From JALJPB01 sp034111045 (GTDB lineage: Bacteria > Pseudomonadota > Gammaproteobacteria > Enterobacterales > Alteromonadaceae): a stretch of DNA of 47,186 nucleotides. Shown in pieces: positions 26,688-36,169 of the stretch. Below the pieces are notes generated by a model. It saw nothing but the letters and a program-made list of their open reading frames with translations. It did not search any database and was not told the DNA's origin. Position 1 is the first letter of the stretch; every line of letters starts with the position of its first letter. The translations under genes were made by a program, and so were the position numbers. The stretch is taken from contig JAWUYA010000060.1 in NCBI GenBank assembly GCA_034111045.1, positions 1-47,186 on the forward strand. Direction: 5' to 3'.

Positions 26688-27803
26688 TTAAATTTGTTGT
26701 ACGTCGATTTGGTTTTTGCTGTCCATCATCAGCGCTTTAGCCCGAATACGTTGTTCTAATTGATCAACGAGGTTGTTGTTATCAAAACGTTCTTTTTGAC
26801 GGATACCGTCAAGATAATAACCACTTTTTTTACTACTACCTGTTAAACCTAAATCAGAAATCATTGCTTCACCAGGCCCATTAACTATACAACCAATAAT
26901 AGAGACGTCCATCGGCGTGATAATATCTTCAAGACGTTGCTCTAACGCATTAACAGTAGAGATAACATCAAACTCTTGACGGGAGCAGCTTGGGCACGCA
27001 ATAAGATTAATGCCTCGACTCCTCAGCTTAAGAGATTTTAAAATATCAAAACCTACTTTAATTTCTTCTATAGGGTCTGCTGCCAAAGAAATTCGCAAAG
27101 TATCACCGATACCTTCTGAGAGTAATAGACCTAAGCCCACCGATGATTTAACTGAACCTGACCGTAAACCACCTGCTTCGGTAATACCTAAATGTAGTGG
27201 ATTATCAATTTGTTTTGCCAATAATCGATAAGCACCAACAGCCAAAAACACATCAGAGGCTTTAACACTGACTTTGAATTGATCGAAGTTCAATCTATCA
27301 AGAATATCAACATGGCGCATTGCTGACTCAAGTAATGCCTCCGGTGTAGGTTCGGTATATTTTTCTTGGATATCTTTTTCTAATGAACCACCATTGACAC
27401 CAATACGAATAGGTATATTGTGATCACGAGCACATTCAACTACCGATCGAACGCGATCTTCTCTACCAATATTACCAGGATTAATACGTAAACAATCGGC
27501 ACCATATTCCGCAACTTTTAATGCGATACGATAATCAAAATGAATGTCAGTGATTAACGGCACATTCACTTGCTTTTTAATTTCTCGAAAAGCTTCAGCT
27601 GCATCCATAGTCGGTACACTTATCCGCACCATATCAGCACCAACAGCTTCTAACGCTCTGACCTGAGCAACGGTTGCTACAACATCGGTTGTTTGAGTAT
27701 TAGTCATAGACTGAACGGTAATCGGGGCATTACCACCAACAGGAACATTGCCCACCATGATTTGACGAGAAATCCGGCGAATTATTGGAGATTCTTTAAA
27801 CAT
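26688..27803 (-). CDS. ispG: 4-hydroxy-3-methylbut-2-enyl diphosphate synthase (flavodoxin)
   Basis: IspG carries out the sixth step of the MEP isoprenoid pathway, turning methylerythritol cyclodiphosphate into HMBPP with a 4Fe-4S cluster. I use the ATG at 27803, giving 371 residues starting MFKESPIIRR. A GTG four codons further upstream is possible, and neither start has a strong ribosome site. The cluster ligands C270, C273, C305 and E312 (ACPSC; IIGC; GPGE) coincide with the E. coli numbering, which supports this start. The barrel motifs INPGNIG and GITEAGG are present. The gene lies between rodZ and hisS, as in E. coli. Confidence 0.97.
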   Translation of the reverse strand: MFKESPIIRRISRQIMVGNVPVGGNAPITVQSMTNTQTTDVVATVAQVRALEAVGADMVRISVPTMDAAEAFREIKKQVNVPLITDIHFDYRIALKVAEYGADCLRINPGNIGREDRVRSVVECARDHNIPIRIGVNGGSLEKDIQEKYTEPTPEALLESAMRHVDILDRLNFDQFKVSVKASDVFLAVGAYRLLAKQIDNPLHLGITEAGGLRSGSVKSSVGLGLLLSEGIGDTLRISLAADPIEEIKVGFDILKSLKLRSRGINLIACPSCSRQEFDVISTVNALEQRLEDIITPMDVSIIGCIVNGPGEAMISDLGLTGSSKKSGYYLDGIRQKERFDNNNLVDQLEQRIRAKALMMDSKNQIDVQQI

Positions 27804-27873
27804 AAAATTCAACACACTCTTTTAAAACGTAACAATAAAATAGCACTGGAGATAACGCTCAGCCTCGGCTCAG

Positions 27874-28749
27874 CTATTCAATGATAATAGGTAGGGTAAA
27901 CTTGGCGACATTATCTTTATCAAATTGAGACATATCAACAGAGTCACCGTTAAATTCAATACTTGCTAATGCAGGTCGACCAATATCGACTTTAAAGGGG
28001 GGCTTACCGATTATTGTCATTACATAACCCGCTTTTTTTACCCCATAAGCAATTCTCTCACCTGTAGCATCATATATACTGACCCAACAATCTCCGGTGA
28101 ACATAAAGATGGCAGTCGCTTTTGTTAACACTTGCTGTACAGCTGTTGTGTCATCGACATGCTCAATAACTAAAGCGTTATTTAAAACAGCCTTTTCAGC
28201 AGATACTGGCGGTATAATTTCACTGTCAGGAGATTTATCTTCAGTGACCGTTACCGTTACAACATTTTCAGATTTATCTGTCAATATACTTGCAATCGTT
28301 GTGTTACTAGTACCTGATGTTTTTTCATCGACACCCTGAAGCCACCACATCAAAGTAGAGCCTATTAAAATTGCGACAATAAGATAGCTGATCCACATCA
28401 ACAAACTATTTTGTGCTTCTTTTTGTGTGGTTTTTGAAAAGCTCAGCATTTCTGAACACTCAGTTTTTGCATCACTTAAGGTATCGTAGCTAGTTAAGAT
28501 ATCTTCTTTACTAATATTGACCAATCTCGCAAAAACGCATACATAGCCACGATTAAATGTTTCGGGTAATAAGGGGTCAAAAATATTGGCTTCTATATTT
28601 TCGACTAAAACCAAGCGAAGTTTTAGCCTAGTTGCAATATCTTGTTGAGAAAAACCTAACTTTTTCCTTGCGGTTGCAAGCAGTTGACCAGGCCCAATGA
28701 CTGCAATATTGTCAGAAAATTCAGGGCACTCTTTGACGTCTTTACTCAT
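27874..28749 (-). CDS. rodZ: Cytoskeleton protein RodZ
   Basis: RodZ links the actin-like MreB to the inner membrane and helps to set rod shape. The 291-residue protein has an N-terminal helix-turn-helix domain (about 18-90, with ARKKLGFSQQDIATRLKL) used for MreB contact, and one membrane helix at about 116-137. A Thr/Val/Ser-rich linker leads to a periplasmic beta-rich domain (about 200-290, including CWVSIYDATGERIAYG and KPPFKVDIG). The start overlaps the pilF stop by 8 nt, so the two are probably translated together. Confidence 0.94.
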   Translation of the reverse strand: MSKDVKECPEFSDNIAVIGPGQLLATARKKLGFSQQDIATRLKLRLVLVENIEANIFDPLLPETFNRGYVCVFARLVNISKEDILTSYDTLSDAKTECSEMLSFSKTTQKEAQNSLLMWISYLIVAILIGSTLMWWLQGVDEKTSGTSNTTIASILTDKSENVVTVTVTEDKSPDSEIIPPVSAEKAVLNNALVIEHVDDTTAVQQVLTKATAIFMFTGDCWVSIYDATGERIAYGVKKAGYVMTIIGKPPFKVDIGRPALASIEFNGDSVDMSQFDKDNVAKFTLPIIIE

Positions 28750-30085
28750 CAGTATTTTCTACCACTAAAGGTTTTGAGATAAATAGTGTATCACCAATAC
28801 GAATGTTCAAATTTTCATCTAAATCATTCCAACGCCTCAACGCTGCCATTTTAATATTATATTTAATAGAGATATGATATAAAATCTCATCTTTTACAAC
28901 AACATGTACAGCTCTTTTAGCAAGCCCTGCAATTTCAGTTATCGGTTGCTCTTTTTTTAATTGGGCTGTTACTTCAGAAATAGGTCCGCTCACTACCTTT
29001 TCACTAGCCTTTGCCATCGTTGCCAATGGGGTATTATCATATTCTTCTAGCGTAACGACAGAGGTTTCTAAGGGTGTGGTATCAACAATTAATATAGATG
29101 CATTTGGCTCTGTTATAGAATCACTGAAGGCGGCAGTTAATTGCTCATTTTTTGTCTCTAACACTTTAGCCTTAACTGAACTCATTAACGATTTACCATT
29201 AGGCGACAGTTTAAACACTCGTTTTGTGTCTGCCTTATTCAACTCCTTGGTTTTACTCTGTTGATACCGTTCAGCCAACTTGTCAGCTTCGATGCGATCT
29301 AGCCCATTTAGCCCATTTAGCAAATATTGCTTAGCTTGCCATGAACTTGGGTACATCCGAACCAACATTACACCCAATTTTTCCGAGGTTTTATGATTGC
29401 CTAATTGTTGATTGACTTTTAATGCTAAAGCTAACGACTCCGGTTTGAATTTTCGGGTAACCCTTGCAAATTTTCGCTCATACCTGTGCGCTTTTTTATA
29501 ATTACCCATAGCATATTCTAAACGTACCATCTGAAATAGTGCAGAACTATTATTCGGGTTATGCATAATAGCTTTGTCTAAATATTGTTCTGCTTGAACA
29601 AAATGGTCGGCTTTCAATTGGCATGAAGCAAGATTTTCATAACTTTCAGACACCAACAAATAACTTGGAATAGTAATGGCGGTTAAAAATTGTTTTTCGG
29701 CTTTGTCAAAACGGCCTTGACGGCATAAAAACACGCCATAGTTGTTCAAAGTATTCGCATTGTTGGACTCGATTGATAATGCTTTTTCATACGATTTAAT
29801 GGTAAGTTCTGGCTCATCAACAGTTTCATAATATTGAGCAAATGCGGTATGGACCTCAACCATGTTTGGTCCAAATTTTTTCGCTTTTTCTAGATTAAAT
29901 TTAGCTTGATTAGTATTGCCTCGCTTTAGATAACCTAAGCCTAATGATACTCTAGTAATGGCAAGCTCATGATTTGAAGTCTGTTTTTCTATTACTGGTT
30001 TGTTTTTGTTGAAATTTTGAGTAACACAAGCCGAAAGTAACAAACTCAATATTACGAAAGCTATTTTACCGTCAAATTTAGCCAT
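28742..30085 (-). CDS. pilF: Type IV pilus biogenesis lipoprotein PilF/PilW with C-terminal LysM domain
   Basis: PilF (PilW) is the outer-membrane lipoprotein that helps the PilQ secretin to assemble. The signal peptide ends in LLSAC with Cys20. TPR repeats cover about residues 40-260 (for example NANTLNNYGVFLCRQGRFDKA). Known PilF proteins are about 250 residues, but this one has 447. The extra part is a variable linker followed by a LysM-like peptidoglycan-binding domain at about 394-439 (VKDEILYHISIKYNI, then RWNDLDENLNIRIGDTLFI). The gene sits between rlmN and rodZ as in E. coli. No other pilus gene is in the window. Confidence 0.92.
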   Translation of the reverse strand: MAKFDGKIAFVILSLLLSACVTQNFNKNKPVIEKQTSNHELAITRVSLGLGYLKRGNTNQAKFNLEKAKKFGPNMVEVHTAFAQYYETVDEPELTIKSYEKALSIESNNANTLNNYGVFLCRQGRFDKAEKQFLTAITIPSYLLVSESYENLASCQLKADHFVQAEQYLDKAIMHNPNNSSALFQMVRLEYAMGNYKKAHRYERKFARVTRKFKPESLALALKVNQQLGNHKTSEKLGVMLVRMYPSSWQAKQYLLNGLNGLDRIEADKLAERYQQSKTKELNKADTKRVFKLSPNGKSLMSSVKAKVLETKNEQLTAAFSDSITEPNASILIVDTTPLETSVVTLEEYDNTPLATMAKASEKVVSGPISEVTAQLKKEQPITEIAGLAKRAVHVVVKDEILYHISIKYNIKMAALRRWNDLDENLNIRIGDTLFISKPLVVENTDE

Positions 30086-30232
30086 TAGATTCCAAGATCA
30101 CTTAACTTAGTTATTATAATACTTACAAAAAACAAATATATGCAGTAATGTTGAGTTTTTTAAGTCGGTTCATTTTTTGTACTATCTGTTATAGCATGTT
30201 CTTTTATAAGATGAACGTATTAATCAGAGCAT

Positions 30233-31432
30233 TTAAACCATTTTTAACGAAATCGACTCAGTTATCAGCTCTTTTTTATCGTTTCGCTGTGTTGTACGTT
30301 TAGTACGGTCTATAACATCCCCGGCTAATTGACCACAAGCAGCATCAATATCTGCACCGCGAGGGCGACGAGTAATGACGGTGAGTCCATAGCTTTGCAG
30401 TACTTTATCAAAACGGTCAATACGCGAATTACTTGAACATTTATAAGTTGATCCTGGATAAGGATTAAACGGAATTAAATTGATTTTACTTGGCAAATCT
30501 TTTAATACAATAGCTAATTCATGTGCTTGGTCAGTACTATCATTGACGTGATCTAACATGACATATTCTATTGTCGCTTCTTTATTAGCCTTTGAACCAT
30601 CGATATAACGCGCTGCTGCTTTAATAAAATCTTCTAATGGGTATTTTTTATTAATCGGTACTAATTCATTACGTAATGCATTGTTAGGCGCATGAATAGA
30701 GATAGCTAAAGCACAATCGATTTTCTCTTTTAACATATCAAGCGCTGGCACAACCCCTGAAGTACTGACCGTTACACGACGTTTGGACAAGCCGTAGCCT
30801 AAATCGTTCAACATATTATCAAGAGCTGGGATCAAGTTTTTCATATTGAGTAAAGGCTCGCCCATTCCCATCATTACAATGTTGGTAATAGGTCGTGTGC
30901 CTGCGATACGTGTTGCGCCAATGTCATTTGCTACTCGCCACACTTGGCCAATAATTTCAGAAACCGTTAGGTTTCGATTAAATCCTTGCTGAGCCGTTGC
31001 ACAGAAAGTACATTCTAATGCACAACCAACTTGAGATGAGACACAAAGTGTGGCTCGACCATTTTCAGGGATCCAAACCGTTTCAACTTCCTGACCACCC
31101 GCAAGCTTTATCGCGTACTTAATAGTACCATCGCTTGACACTTGCTTTTCTGAAATTGTCGGCGCAGTTATTTCACAATTTTGTTGTAATTTTTCACGCA
31201 ATTTTTTATTTATATTTGTCATTTGCTCAAAATCATCATAACCGAAGTGATAAATCCACTTCATAACTTGATCGGCACGGAAAGGTTTTTCACCAATAGA
31301 AGCGAAGTACTCTCTCATCATTTGATAATCAAAATTAAGTAAATTGATTTTACCTACAGTGTTAACTGATGATTTATTTTCAGCGGGTTCACTTTTAGAA
31401 CTATCGACTAACTCAATACTAACTTCATTCAT
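30233..31432 (-). CDS. rlmN: Dual-specificity 23S rRNA/tRNA adenine-C2 methyltransferase
   Basis: RlmN is a radical-SAM enzyme that methylates C2 of A2503 in 23S rRNA and A37 in some tRNAs. The 399-residue protein has the radical-SAM cluster C-X3-C-X2-C as C137, C141 and C144, and the catalytic cysteine C366 in DIDAACGQLAG. GMGEPLLN lies near residue 189. The N-terminus has about 25 extra polar residues before KINLLNF, where E. coli has a similar short extension, so the start is reasonable. It is separated from pilF by 147 nt and from ndk by a strong terminator. Confidence 0.97.
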   Translation of the reverse strand: MNEVSIELVDSSKSEPAENKSSVNTVGKINLLNFDYQMMREYFASIGEKPFRADQVMKWIYHFGYDDFEQMTNINKKLREKLQQNCEITAPTISEKQVSSDGTIKYAIKLAGGQEVETVWIPENGRATLCVSSQVGCALECTFCATAQQGFNRNLTVSEIIGQVWRVANDIGATRIAGTRPITNIVMMGMGEPLLNMKNLIPALDNMLNDLGYGLSKRRVTVSTSGVVPALDMLKEKIDCALAISIHAPNNALRNELVPINKKYPLEDFIKAAARYIDGSKANKEATIEYVMLDHVNDSTDQAHELAIVLKDLPSKINLIPFNPYPGSTYKCSSNSRIDRFDKVLQSYGLTVITRRPRGADIDAACGQLAGDVIDRTKRTTQRNDKKELITESISLKMV

Positions 31433-31564
31433 GACAAGAATTTTCCAAACAACAAAATTTTAGGGGGTAAATTGTACACTTTTCATACAGAAATAACAAT
31501 TTGATAAAGCATATATAGTTAAATAACTTAGGTTAAAATGAGAAAGTCAATTAGCTATAAAAGC

Positions 31565-31600
31565 AAAAGGATTTTACTGGACGTTCAGTAAAATCCTTTT
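31565..31600 (-). terminator. Intrinsic terminator after ndk
   Basis: A perfect 15-bp inverted repeat, AAAAGGATTTTACTG/CAGTAAAATCCTTTT, encloses a 6-nt loop. On the minus strand it ends in TTTTGCTTTT. It lies about 60 nt beyond the ndk stop and upstream of rlmN, so it should end the ndk transcript. Confidence 0.9.
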
Positions 31601-31659
31601 ATTAAAAATTGATTTAACATATCAATGAAAAATCAACTGACCAATTTTTCGACAGCGAA

Positions 31660-32091
31660 TTAACGAGTACGTGGGCAAATTTCGTCATCAGAGAAGAAAT
31701 AAGCAATTTCACGTGCCGCTGACTCTAAAGCATCGCTACCGTGACAAGCATTTTCATCAATAGACGTAGCATAGTCAGCACGTAAAGTACCCGTAAGCGC
31801 ATCAGCTGGGTTAGTAGCACCCATGATTTCGCGATGTTTAAGAACCGCATTTTCGGCTTCTAACACTTGAACCATAACAGGTCCAGAAGTCATAAACTCA
31901 ACTAAAGCACCAAAGAAAGGACGTTCGCTATGTTCAGCATAAAAGCCTTCTGCTTTTTCTTTGCTCAAGTGAACCATTTTAGAAGCAACAATTTTAAAAC
32001 CTGCAGTTTCAAAACGATTGTAAATTTGACCAATTGCATTTTGTGCGACTGCATCAGGCTTTAAAATTGAAAAAGTACGTTCGATAGCCAT
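31660..32091 (-). CDS. ndk: Nucleoside diphosphate kinase
   Basis: Ndk equalises nucleoside triphosphate pools by moving the gamma phosphate through a phosphohistidine. The 143-residue protein has the active-site NACHGSD with H117, the usual position, and the KPDAV nucleotide-binding opening. The length is standard. It is a single-gene transcript, with a near-consensus promoter about 120 nt upstream and a 15-bp-stem terminator downstream. The next gene, rlmN, follows as in E. coli. Confidence 0.99.
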   Translation of the reverse strand: MAIERTFSILKPDAVAQNAIGQIYNRFETAGFKIVASKMVHLSKEKAEGFYAEHSERPFFGALVEFMTSGPVMVQVLEAENAVLKHREIMGATNPADALTGTLRADYATSIDENACHGSDALESAAREIAYFFSDDEICPRTR

Positions 32092-32210
32092 GAATAGCCC
32101 TCTTAATAGTTAAAATATGAATAAAAAATATCAATAAATATGAATAAAAATAAGTAATCCGCAAAAAACTAACCTGTAAGATTAAATGATAACGGATAAA
32201 TTTTCGCCGC

Positions 32211-32239
32211 ATTATAAACGAGTTAGTTCAATCAAACAA
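32211..32239 (-). promoter_or_regulatory. Sigma-70 promoter for ndk
   Basis: On the minus strand TTGTTT (32234-32239) and consensus TATAAT (32211-32216) are spaced by 17 nt and followed by a GCGGCG start region. It lies about 120 nt before the ndk ATG, so the transcript would have a long AT-rich leader. Confidence 0.75.
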
Positions 32240-32282
32240 CTAAGCACTTAATTTATAGCTGTCATTATAAAGATGAGTGTTT

Positions 32283-33974
32283 TTAATAACTGATCCTGCG
32301 ATATTCTCGATATTGCGCTGTCCAGAAATTTCGCTCAATTTTAGCTAATAGCATTTCGTCAGATACCTCTAACGCTAACCCTTGTGAGTAAGCAACTTTA
32401 GAGACATTGAATGCTATTTTTTTACTCAGTTCAGCAATTTCAGTTAATGGCGGTAATAATTCACCTTCTCCTGTATTGGCAAGTGGTGACGCGGCAGCAA
32501 GCGTTTCACTGGCTATCATCAACATTTCCTCGGTAATACGACTAATACTCGCCGCCACAACGCCTAAGCCAATACCGGGGAATATATAAGAGTTATTGCA
32601 TTGCGCAATAGGGAAAGTTTTTCCTTGGTATTCAACTGGTTCAAATGGACTCCCTGTAGCAATAACCACCTGACCTTCCGTCCAGTTAATCACATCTTCT
32701 GGTGTCGCTTCTACTTGGCGTGACGGATTACTTAATGGGAAAATGATGGGTTTAGGGCAATGCGATTTCATCGCTTTGATCACCACTTCACTAAACAGAC
32801 CCGCTTGACCAGAAACGCCAATAAGAATATCAGGTTGTGCGCCATGCATAACTTCAAGCAGCGAAGCGTATTGAGTTTTGATTTGCCATTCCTCTAGGGA
32901 ACGTTTAGTTTGTACTAACTTTTCTTGAAAGTCTCTCAATCCTGTCATGCCTTGAGTTAACAAACCGAAACGGTCAACCATAAAGACTCGGCTTCGCGCT
33001 TCTAATGGGGTAATACCCTCACTGATCATCTGCGTGATAATTTGCTCTGCAATACCACAACCGGCAGAGCCAGCACCAACAAAAGCAACTTTTAATTGTG
33101 ATAATTTAACACCACGGCTACGACAAGCGGCCAGTAAAGTCCCTACCGTGACAGATGCTGTCCCTTGAATATCATCATTAAAGCAACAAATTTGGTCGCG
33201 ATAACGCTCAAGAAGTGGCATAGCATTGGGCTGAGCAAAGTCTTCAAATTGCAACATCACATGAGGCCAACGACGTTTTATGGCATTGACAAACAGTTCA
33301 ACAAATTCATAATATTGCTCGTGGTTAATGCGCTTATGCCGAGCTCCCATGTACATAGGATCGTCGAGTAATTTTTGATTGTTGGTGCCCACATCTAACA
33401 TCACGGGCAAAGTGTAAGCGGGACTAATACCACCACAGGCGGTGTATAGCGAAAGCTTACCGATAGGAATGCCCATACCGCCAATGCCTTGGTCACCCAA
33501 ACCTAAAATACGCTCACCATCGGTAACGACTATGATTTTGACTTTATTTTTAGTCGCATTGCGTAAAATATCATCGATGTTATGACGCTCTTCATACGAA
33601 ATGAATAACCCTCTAGAGCTGCGATATATATCAGAAAATTGTTCACAAGCATCACCTACGGTAGGCGTATAAATAATCGGCATCATTTCAGCTAAATGCG
33701 CCTGCACTAATTTATAAAACAAGGTTTCGTTATTGTCGTGAATCGCACGCAAATAGATATGTTTATTTAAACTGCCACGAAAACTACAATATTGCATATA
33801 CGCCCGACCAACTTGCTCTTCAATAGTTTCATATCGCGGTGGCAATAATCCCATTAAATTAAAGCTGCCTCTCTCTTCTTTGGTAAACGCACTCCCTTTA
33901 TTAAGCAGTGGTGTTTCTAATAAGGTAGGACCAGAGTAAGAGATATAGAGAGGTTTTTTTTCAGAAGATGTCAT
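32283..33974 (-). CDS. maeA: NAD-dependent malic enzyme
   Basis: MaeA decarboxylates malate to pyruvate. The product has 563 residues from the ATG at 33974 (MTSSEKKPLYISYSG), matching the length and opening of E. coli MaeA. An upstream TTG at 34019 is rejected. The catalytic tyrosine is in IIYTPTVGDACEQF. The metal- and substrate-binding region is VTDGERILGLGDQG, followed by CFNDDIQGTASVTVGTL and the Rossmann motif FVGAGSAGCGIA. The E. coli type prefers NAD. Genes on both sides are unrelated, with wide gaps, so it is probably transcribed alone. Confidence 0.96.
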   Translation of the reverse strand: MTSSEKKPLYISYSGPTLLETPLLNKGSAFTKEERGSFNLMGLLPPRYETIEEQVGRAYMQYCSFRGSLNKHIYLRAIHDNNETLFYKLVQAHLAEMMPIIYTPTVGDACEQFSDIYRSSRGLFISYEERHNIDDILRNATKNKVKIIVVTDGERILGLGDQGIGGMGIPIGKLSLYTACGGISPAYTLPVMLDVGTNNQKLLDDPMYMGARHKRINHEQYYEFVELFVNAIKRRWPHVMLQFEDFAQPNAMPLLERYRDQICCFNDDIQGTASVTVGTLLAACRSRGVKLSQLKVAFVGAGSAGCGIAEQIITQMISEGITPLEARSRVFMVDRFGLLTQGMTGLRDFQEKLVQTKRSLEEWQIKTQYASLLEVMHGAQPDILIGVSGQAGLFSEVVIKAMKSHCPKPIIFPLSNPSRQVEATPEDVINWTEGQVVIATGSPFEPVEYQGKTFPIAQCNNSYIFPGIGLGVVAASISRITEEMLMIASETLAAASPLANTGEGELLPPLTEIAELSKKIAFNVSKVAYSQGLALEVSDEMLLAKIERNFWTAQYREYRRISY

Positions 33975-34119
33975 AAGTAATCGTCGCAAAACATTATTTA
34001 AAAGAACTGTATACCTCAATTATAAATAAACTGACCATAACAACAAGAGTATAAGTATTAAAAATAGTTAAAATAACCATTAACTATGATGAATACTATC
34101 TTTTGACGTTTTAAAGCCA

Positions 34120-34320
34120 TTAATCCATCTCAGCAATCCACGCTAATTGTATGGCTTCAAGTACTCTTTCACCACAATGTTTAGGATCATCACCAAAGCG
34201 GTCTAAGGCTAAAATCCATTGCCTAAGCTCAGAAAAATGGAGTTTGAGGGGATCAACTTCAGGATGAAGTTCCATTAAGTCCAAAGCTATTTCTAAGGAG
34301 TCGCTCCAACGTAAAGACAT
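34120..34320 (-). CDS. iscX: Fe-S cluster assembly protein IscX
   Basis: IscX (YfhJ) is a small acidic protein that binds IscS and ferrous iron and tunes Fe-S cluster assembly. The 66-residue product matches E. coli IscX across its length, with LRWSDSLEIALDL at the start, LHFSELRQWI in the middle and LEAIQLAWIAEMD at the end. GAGG precedes the ATG. In E. coli iscX is the last gene of the isc operon. Here it is isolated between maeA and a cysteine-desulfurase-like gene, without hscA, fdx or iscS nearby. Confidence 0.93.
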   Translation of the reverse strand: MSLRWSDSLEIALDLMELHPEVDPLKLHFSELRQWILALDRFGDDPKHCGERVLEAIQLAWIAEMD

Positions 34321-34331
34321 ATCTATACCTC

Positions 34332-34360
34332 AATAAGTAAATAAGTAAATAAGTAAATAA
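34332..34360. repeat. Short tandem repeat upstream of iscX
   Basis: The 8-nt unit AATAAGTA is repeated about three and a half times, ending within 12 nt of the iscX start codon. Repeats this close to a translation start can change by slippage. The rest of the gap up to 34573 has no gene I can support. Confidence 0.6.
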
Positions 34361-34573
34361 AACAGCAAATTACACCGACACTGCAGCACTTACTTTAAAA
34401 TAATAACTGAAAGTAAAAGTAGTCTGCGGCTAACATAATAACTAACCATAGCAATAAAAGTCGGATGCGGCGGCAAAAAGAACAGTTTGTATGCCACCAT
34501 TGGCGAAAAGGTTTGGTCAAAGGCGAGTTAACAGTGGTCAAAGAGAACGTTTATAGTAACAAGTTAAAGGTGA

Positions 34574-34590
34574 AGGGCAAGCGTTGCCCT
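34574..34590 (-). terminator. Short GC-rich hairpin after the class V aminotransferase gene
   Basis: AGGGCAA/TTGCCCT form a 7-bp perfect stem with a GCG loop, 26 nt beyond the gene's stop. The minus-strand tail (CACCTTTAACTTG) is not a proper T run, so this may be a weak terminator or an RNA end stabiliser. Confidence 0.45.
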
Positions 34591-34615
34591 CACGTAGATT
34601 GACTTTTATCAACAT

Positions 34616-36154
34616 TTAACCAAAAAGTCTTCCAATAAAGCTTTTCGCGGTGGTTGTATGCAAATTAACTACATCTTCAGGCAGTACATTAAAATCATCA
34701 AGACTAAGATAGTCTACGGTTAATGTATTGTGCTCAAAATCACCTGTTGCAGGATTAAAACGGTATTCTTTTGCCCATTCACTGATATTTTCGGTAATTG
34801 AGTTGATGGCATCAACAACACATTGCGCTTCTTTATCAGTGGTTGTTGGATGGAATGATGCACGAATCCAGCCCGGTTTTTCACAATAGTCGCCCGCATC
34901 AATTTGCTTAGTTATTTTTTGCGATGTGTCGTGATCAACATTTAATAAAATATGACCGTATGTGCCAGCGCATGAACAGCCACCACGGGTTTGAATACCA
35001 AATTTATCATTGAGCATACGAACCACTAGATTGTAATGCGCATTTTGAATGTAAAAAGAGATAATACTTAAACGCTCTGTTATGTCTGGCTCAAGCATCT
35101 TCACTTGTTCATTTTTACTGAGGCCATTCATCACTAACAGGGTTAACTCTTTTTCTCGCGCGGTAATTTTCTCAACGTCCATAGCCTCTTTTACTTTTAT
35201 TGCTAAAGCCGTACGTATGCATTGCAGAAACCCGGGAGTGCCGCCATCTTCCCTTGTTTCAATGTTATTGAAAAAACTGTGCTCTCCCCAAGGATTAGTC
35301 CAAGTGACTGTGCCACCACCGGGATGGTCAGGGACTTTATTTTTATAAAGCGTTTTATTAAAAACAAGTACTCCAGAACTTCCCGGACCGCCTAAGAATT
35401 TATGTGGCGAAAAGAAAATAGCATCAAGGGTTTGGGCTTTATTGATTGGATGCATGTCAATATCGACATAGGGCGCTGAGCAAGCAAAGTCAACAAAACA
35501 CACCCCCTCATGTTTGTGCATTATTTCAGCTAACTGATAATAAGGTGTTTTAATACCGGTCACATTTGAACACGCAGTAAATGATCCTATTTTTAACTGC
35601 CGGTTTTGATATTTATCTAACAACTCTTCTAAATGAATTAACGAGGGCAAACCATTTTCATCAGGATTAACAATTTCTAAAGTAACATCACATTCATACC
35701 AGGTTGTTTGATTAGAGTGATGTTCCATATGAGTAATAAAAACAACGGGTTTGTCTTCCTCACAGAACTGCACTTGTTTTTGCATGCGCTCGGGGATGCG
35801 TAATCCTAAAATACGCTGGAATTTATTAACAACATCAGTCATCCCCGCACCAGAGGTGATCAAAATATCGTTATCACATGCATTAACATGGTGTTTAATC
35901 TCCTTTTGCGCTTGGTGATAAGCCAAGGTCATGGTGCTGCCAGTTAAATTAGTTTCTGTATGAGTATTGGCTATATAAGGACCAAGCGTATGAGAAATAT
36001 AGCTTTCAATCGGTTGATAGAGTCGACCACTGGCGGTCCAGTCAGCATAAATAATGGTTTGTTCTTTTTCACCCATTTTATGGCTTAAATTTTGTCCGAT
36101 AATTTGCTGACGAAATGGTAAAAAATGTTGCTCTAATGCTGAAGACATATTCAT
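34616..36154 (-). CDS. Class V aminotransferase-fold PLP enzyme, cysteine-desulfurase-like
   Basis: This 512-residue fold-type I PLP enzyme has the PLP lysine K252 in SPHKFLGGPGSSG. Asp222 in VDFACSAPY would contact the pyridine nitrogen, and histidines in THMEHHSN lie at the usual stacking position. A loop with RGGCSCAG (C393, C395) resembles the catalytic-cysteine loop of SufS/CsdA-type cysteine desulfurases. It is about 100 residues longer than SufS, mainly at the C-terminus. A desulfurase or lyase acting on cysteine or a related amino acid is plausible; the substrate is unknown. Alternatives are the isopenicillin-N-epimerase or kynureninase-like branches. It follows an Lrp-type regulator by 15 nt. 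The second in-frame ATG (36148) has better spacing from AAGGG. Confidence 0.85.
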   Translation of the reverse strand: MNMSSALEQHFLPFRQQIIGQNLSHKMGEKEQTIIYADWTASGRLYQPIESYISHTLGPYIANTHTETNLTGSTMTLAYHQAQKEIKHHVNACDNDILITSGAGMTDVVNKFQRILGLRIPERMQKQVQFCEEDKPVVFITHMEHHSNQTTWYECDVTLEIVNPDENGLPSLIHLEELLDKYQNRQLKIGSFTACSNVTGIKTPYYQLAEIMHKHEGVCFVDFACSAPYVDIDMHPINKAQTLDAIFFSPHKFLGGPGSSGVLVFNKTLYKNKVPDHPGGGTVTWTNPWGEHSFFNNIETREDGGTPGFLQCIRTALAIKVKEAMDVEKITAREKELTLLVMNGLSKNEQVKMLEPDITERLSIISFYIQNAHYNLVVRMLNDKFGIQTRGGCSCAGTYGHILLNVDHDTSQKITKQIDAGDYCEKPGWIRASFHPTTTDKEAQCVVDAINSITENISEWAKEYRFNPATGDFEHNTLTVDYLSLDDFNVLPEDVVNLHTTTAKSFIGRLFG

Positions 36155-36169
36155 TAACCCTTGTAATAA

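Noticed and set aside
33975..34019. TTG start for maeA
   Set aside because: The ATG at 33974 gives the family length and opening residues. The added 15 residues have no match.
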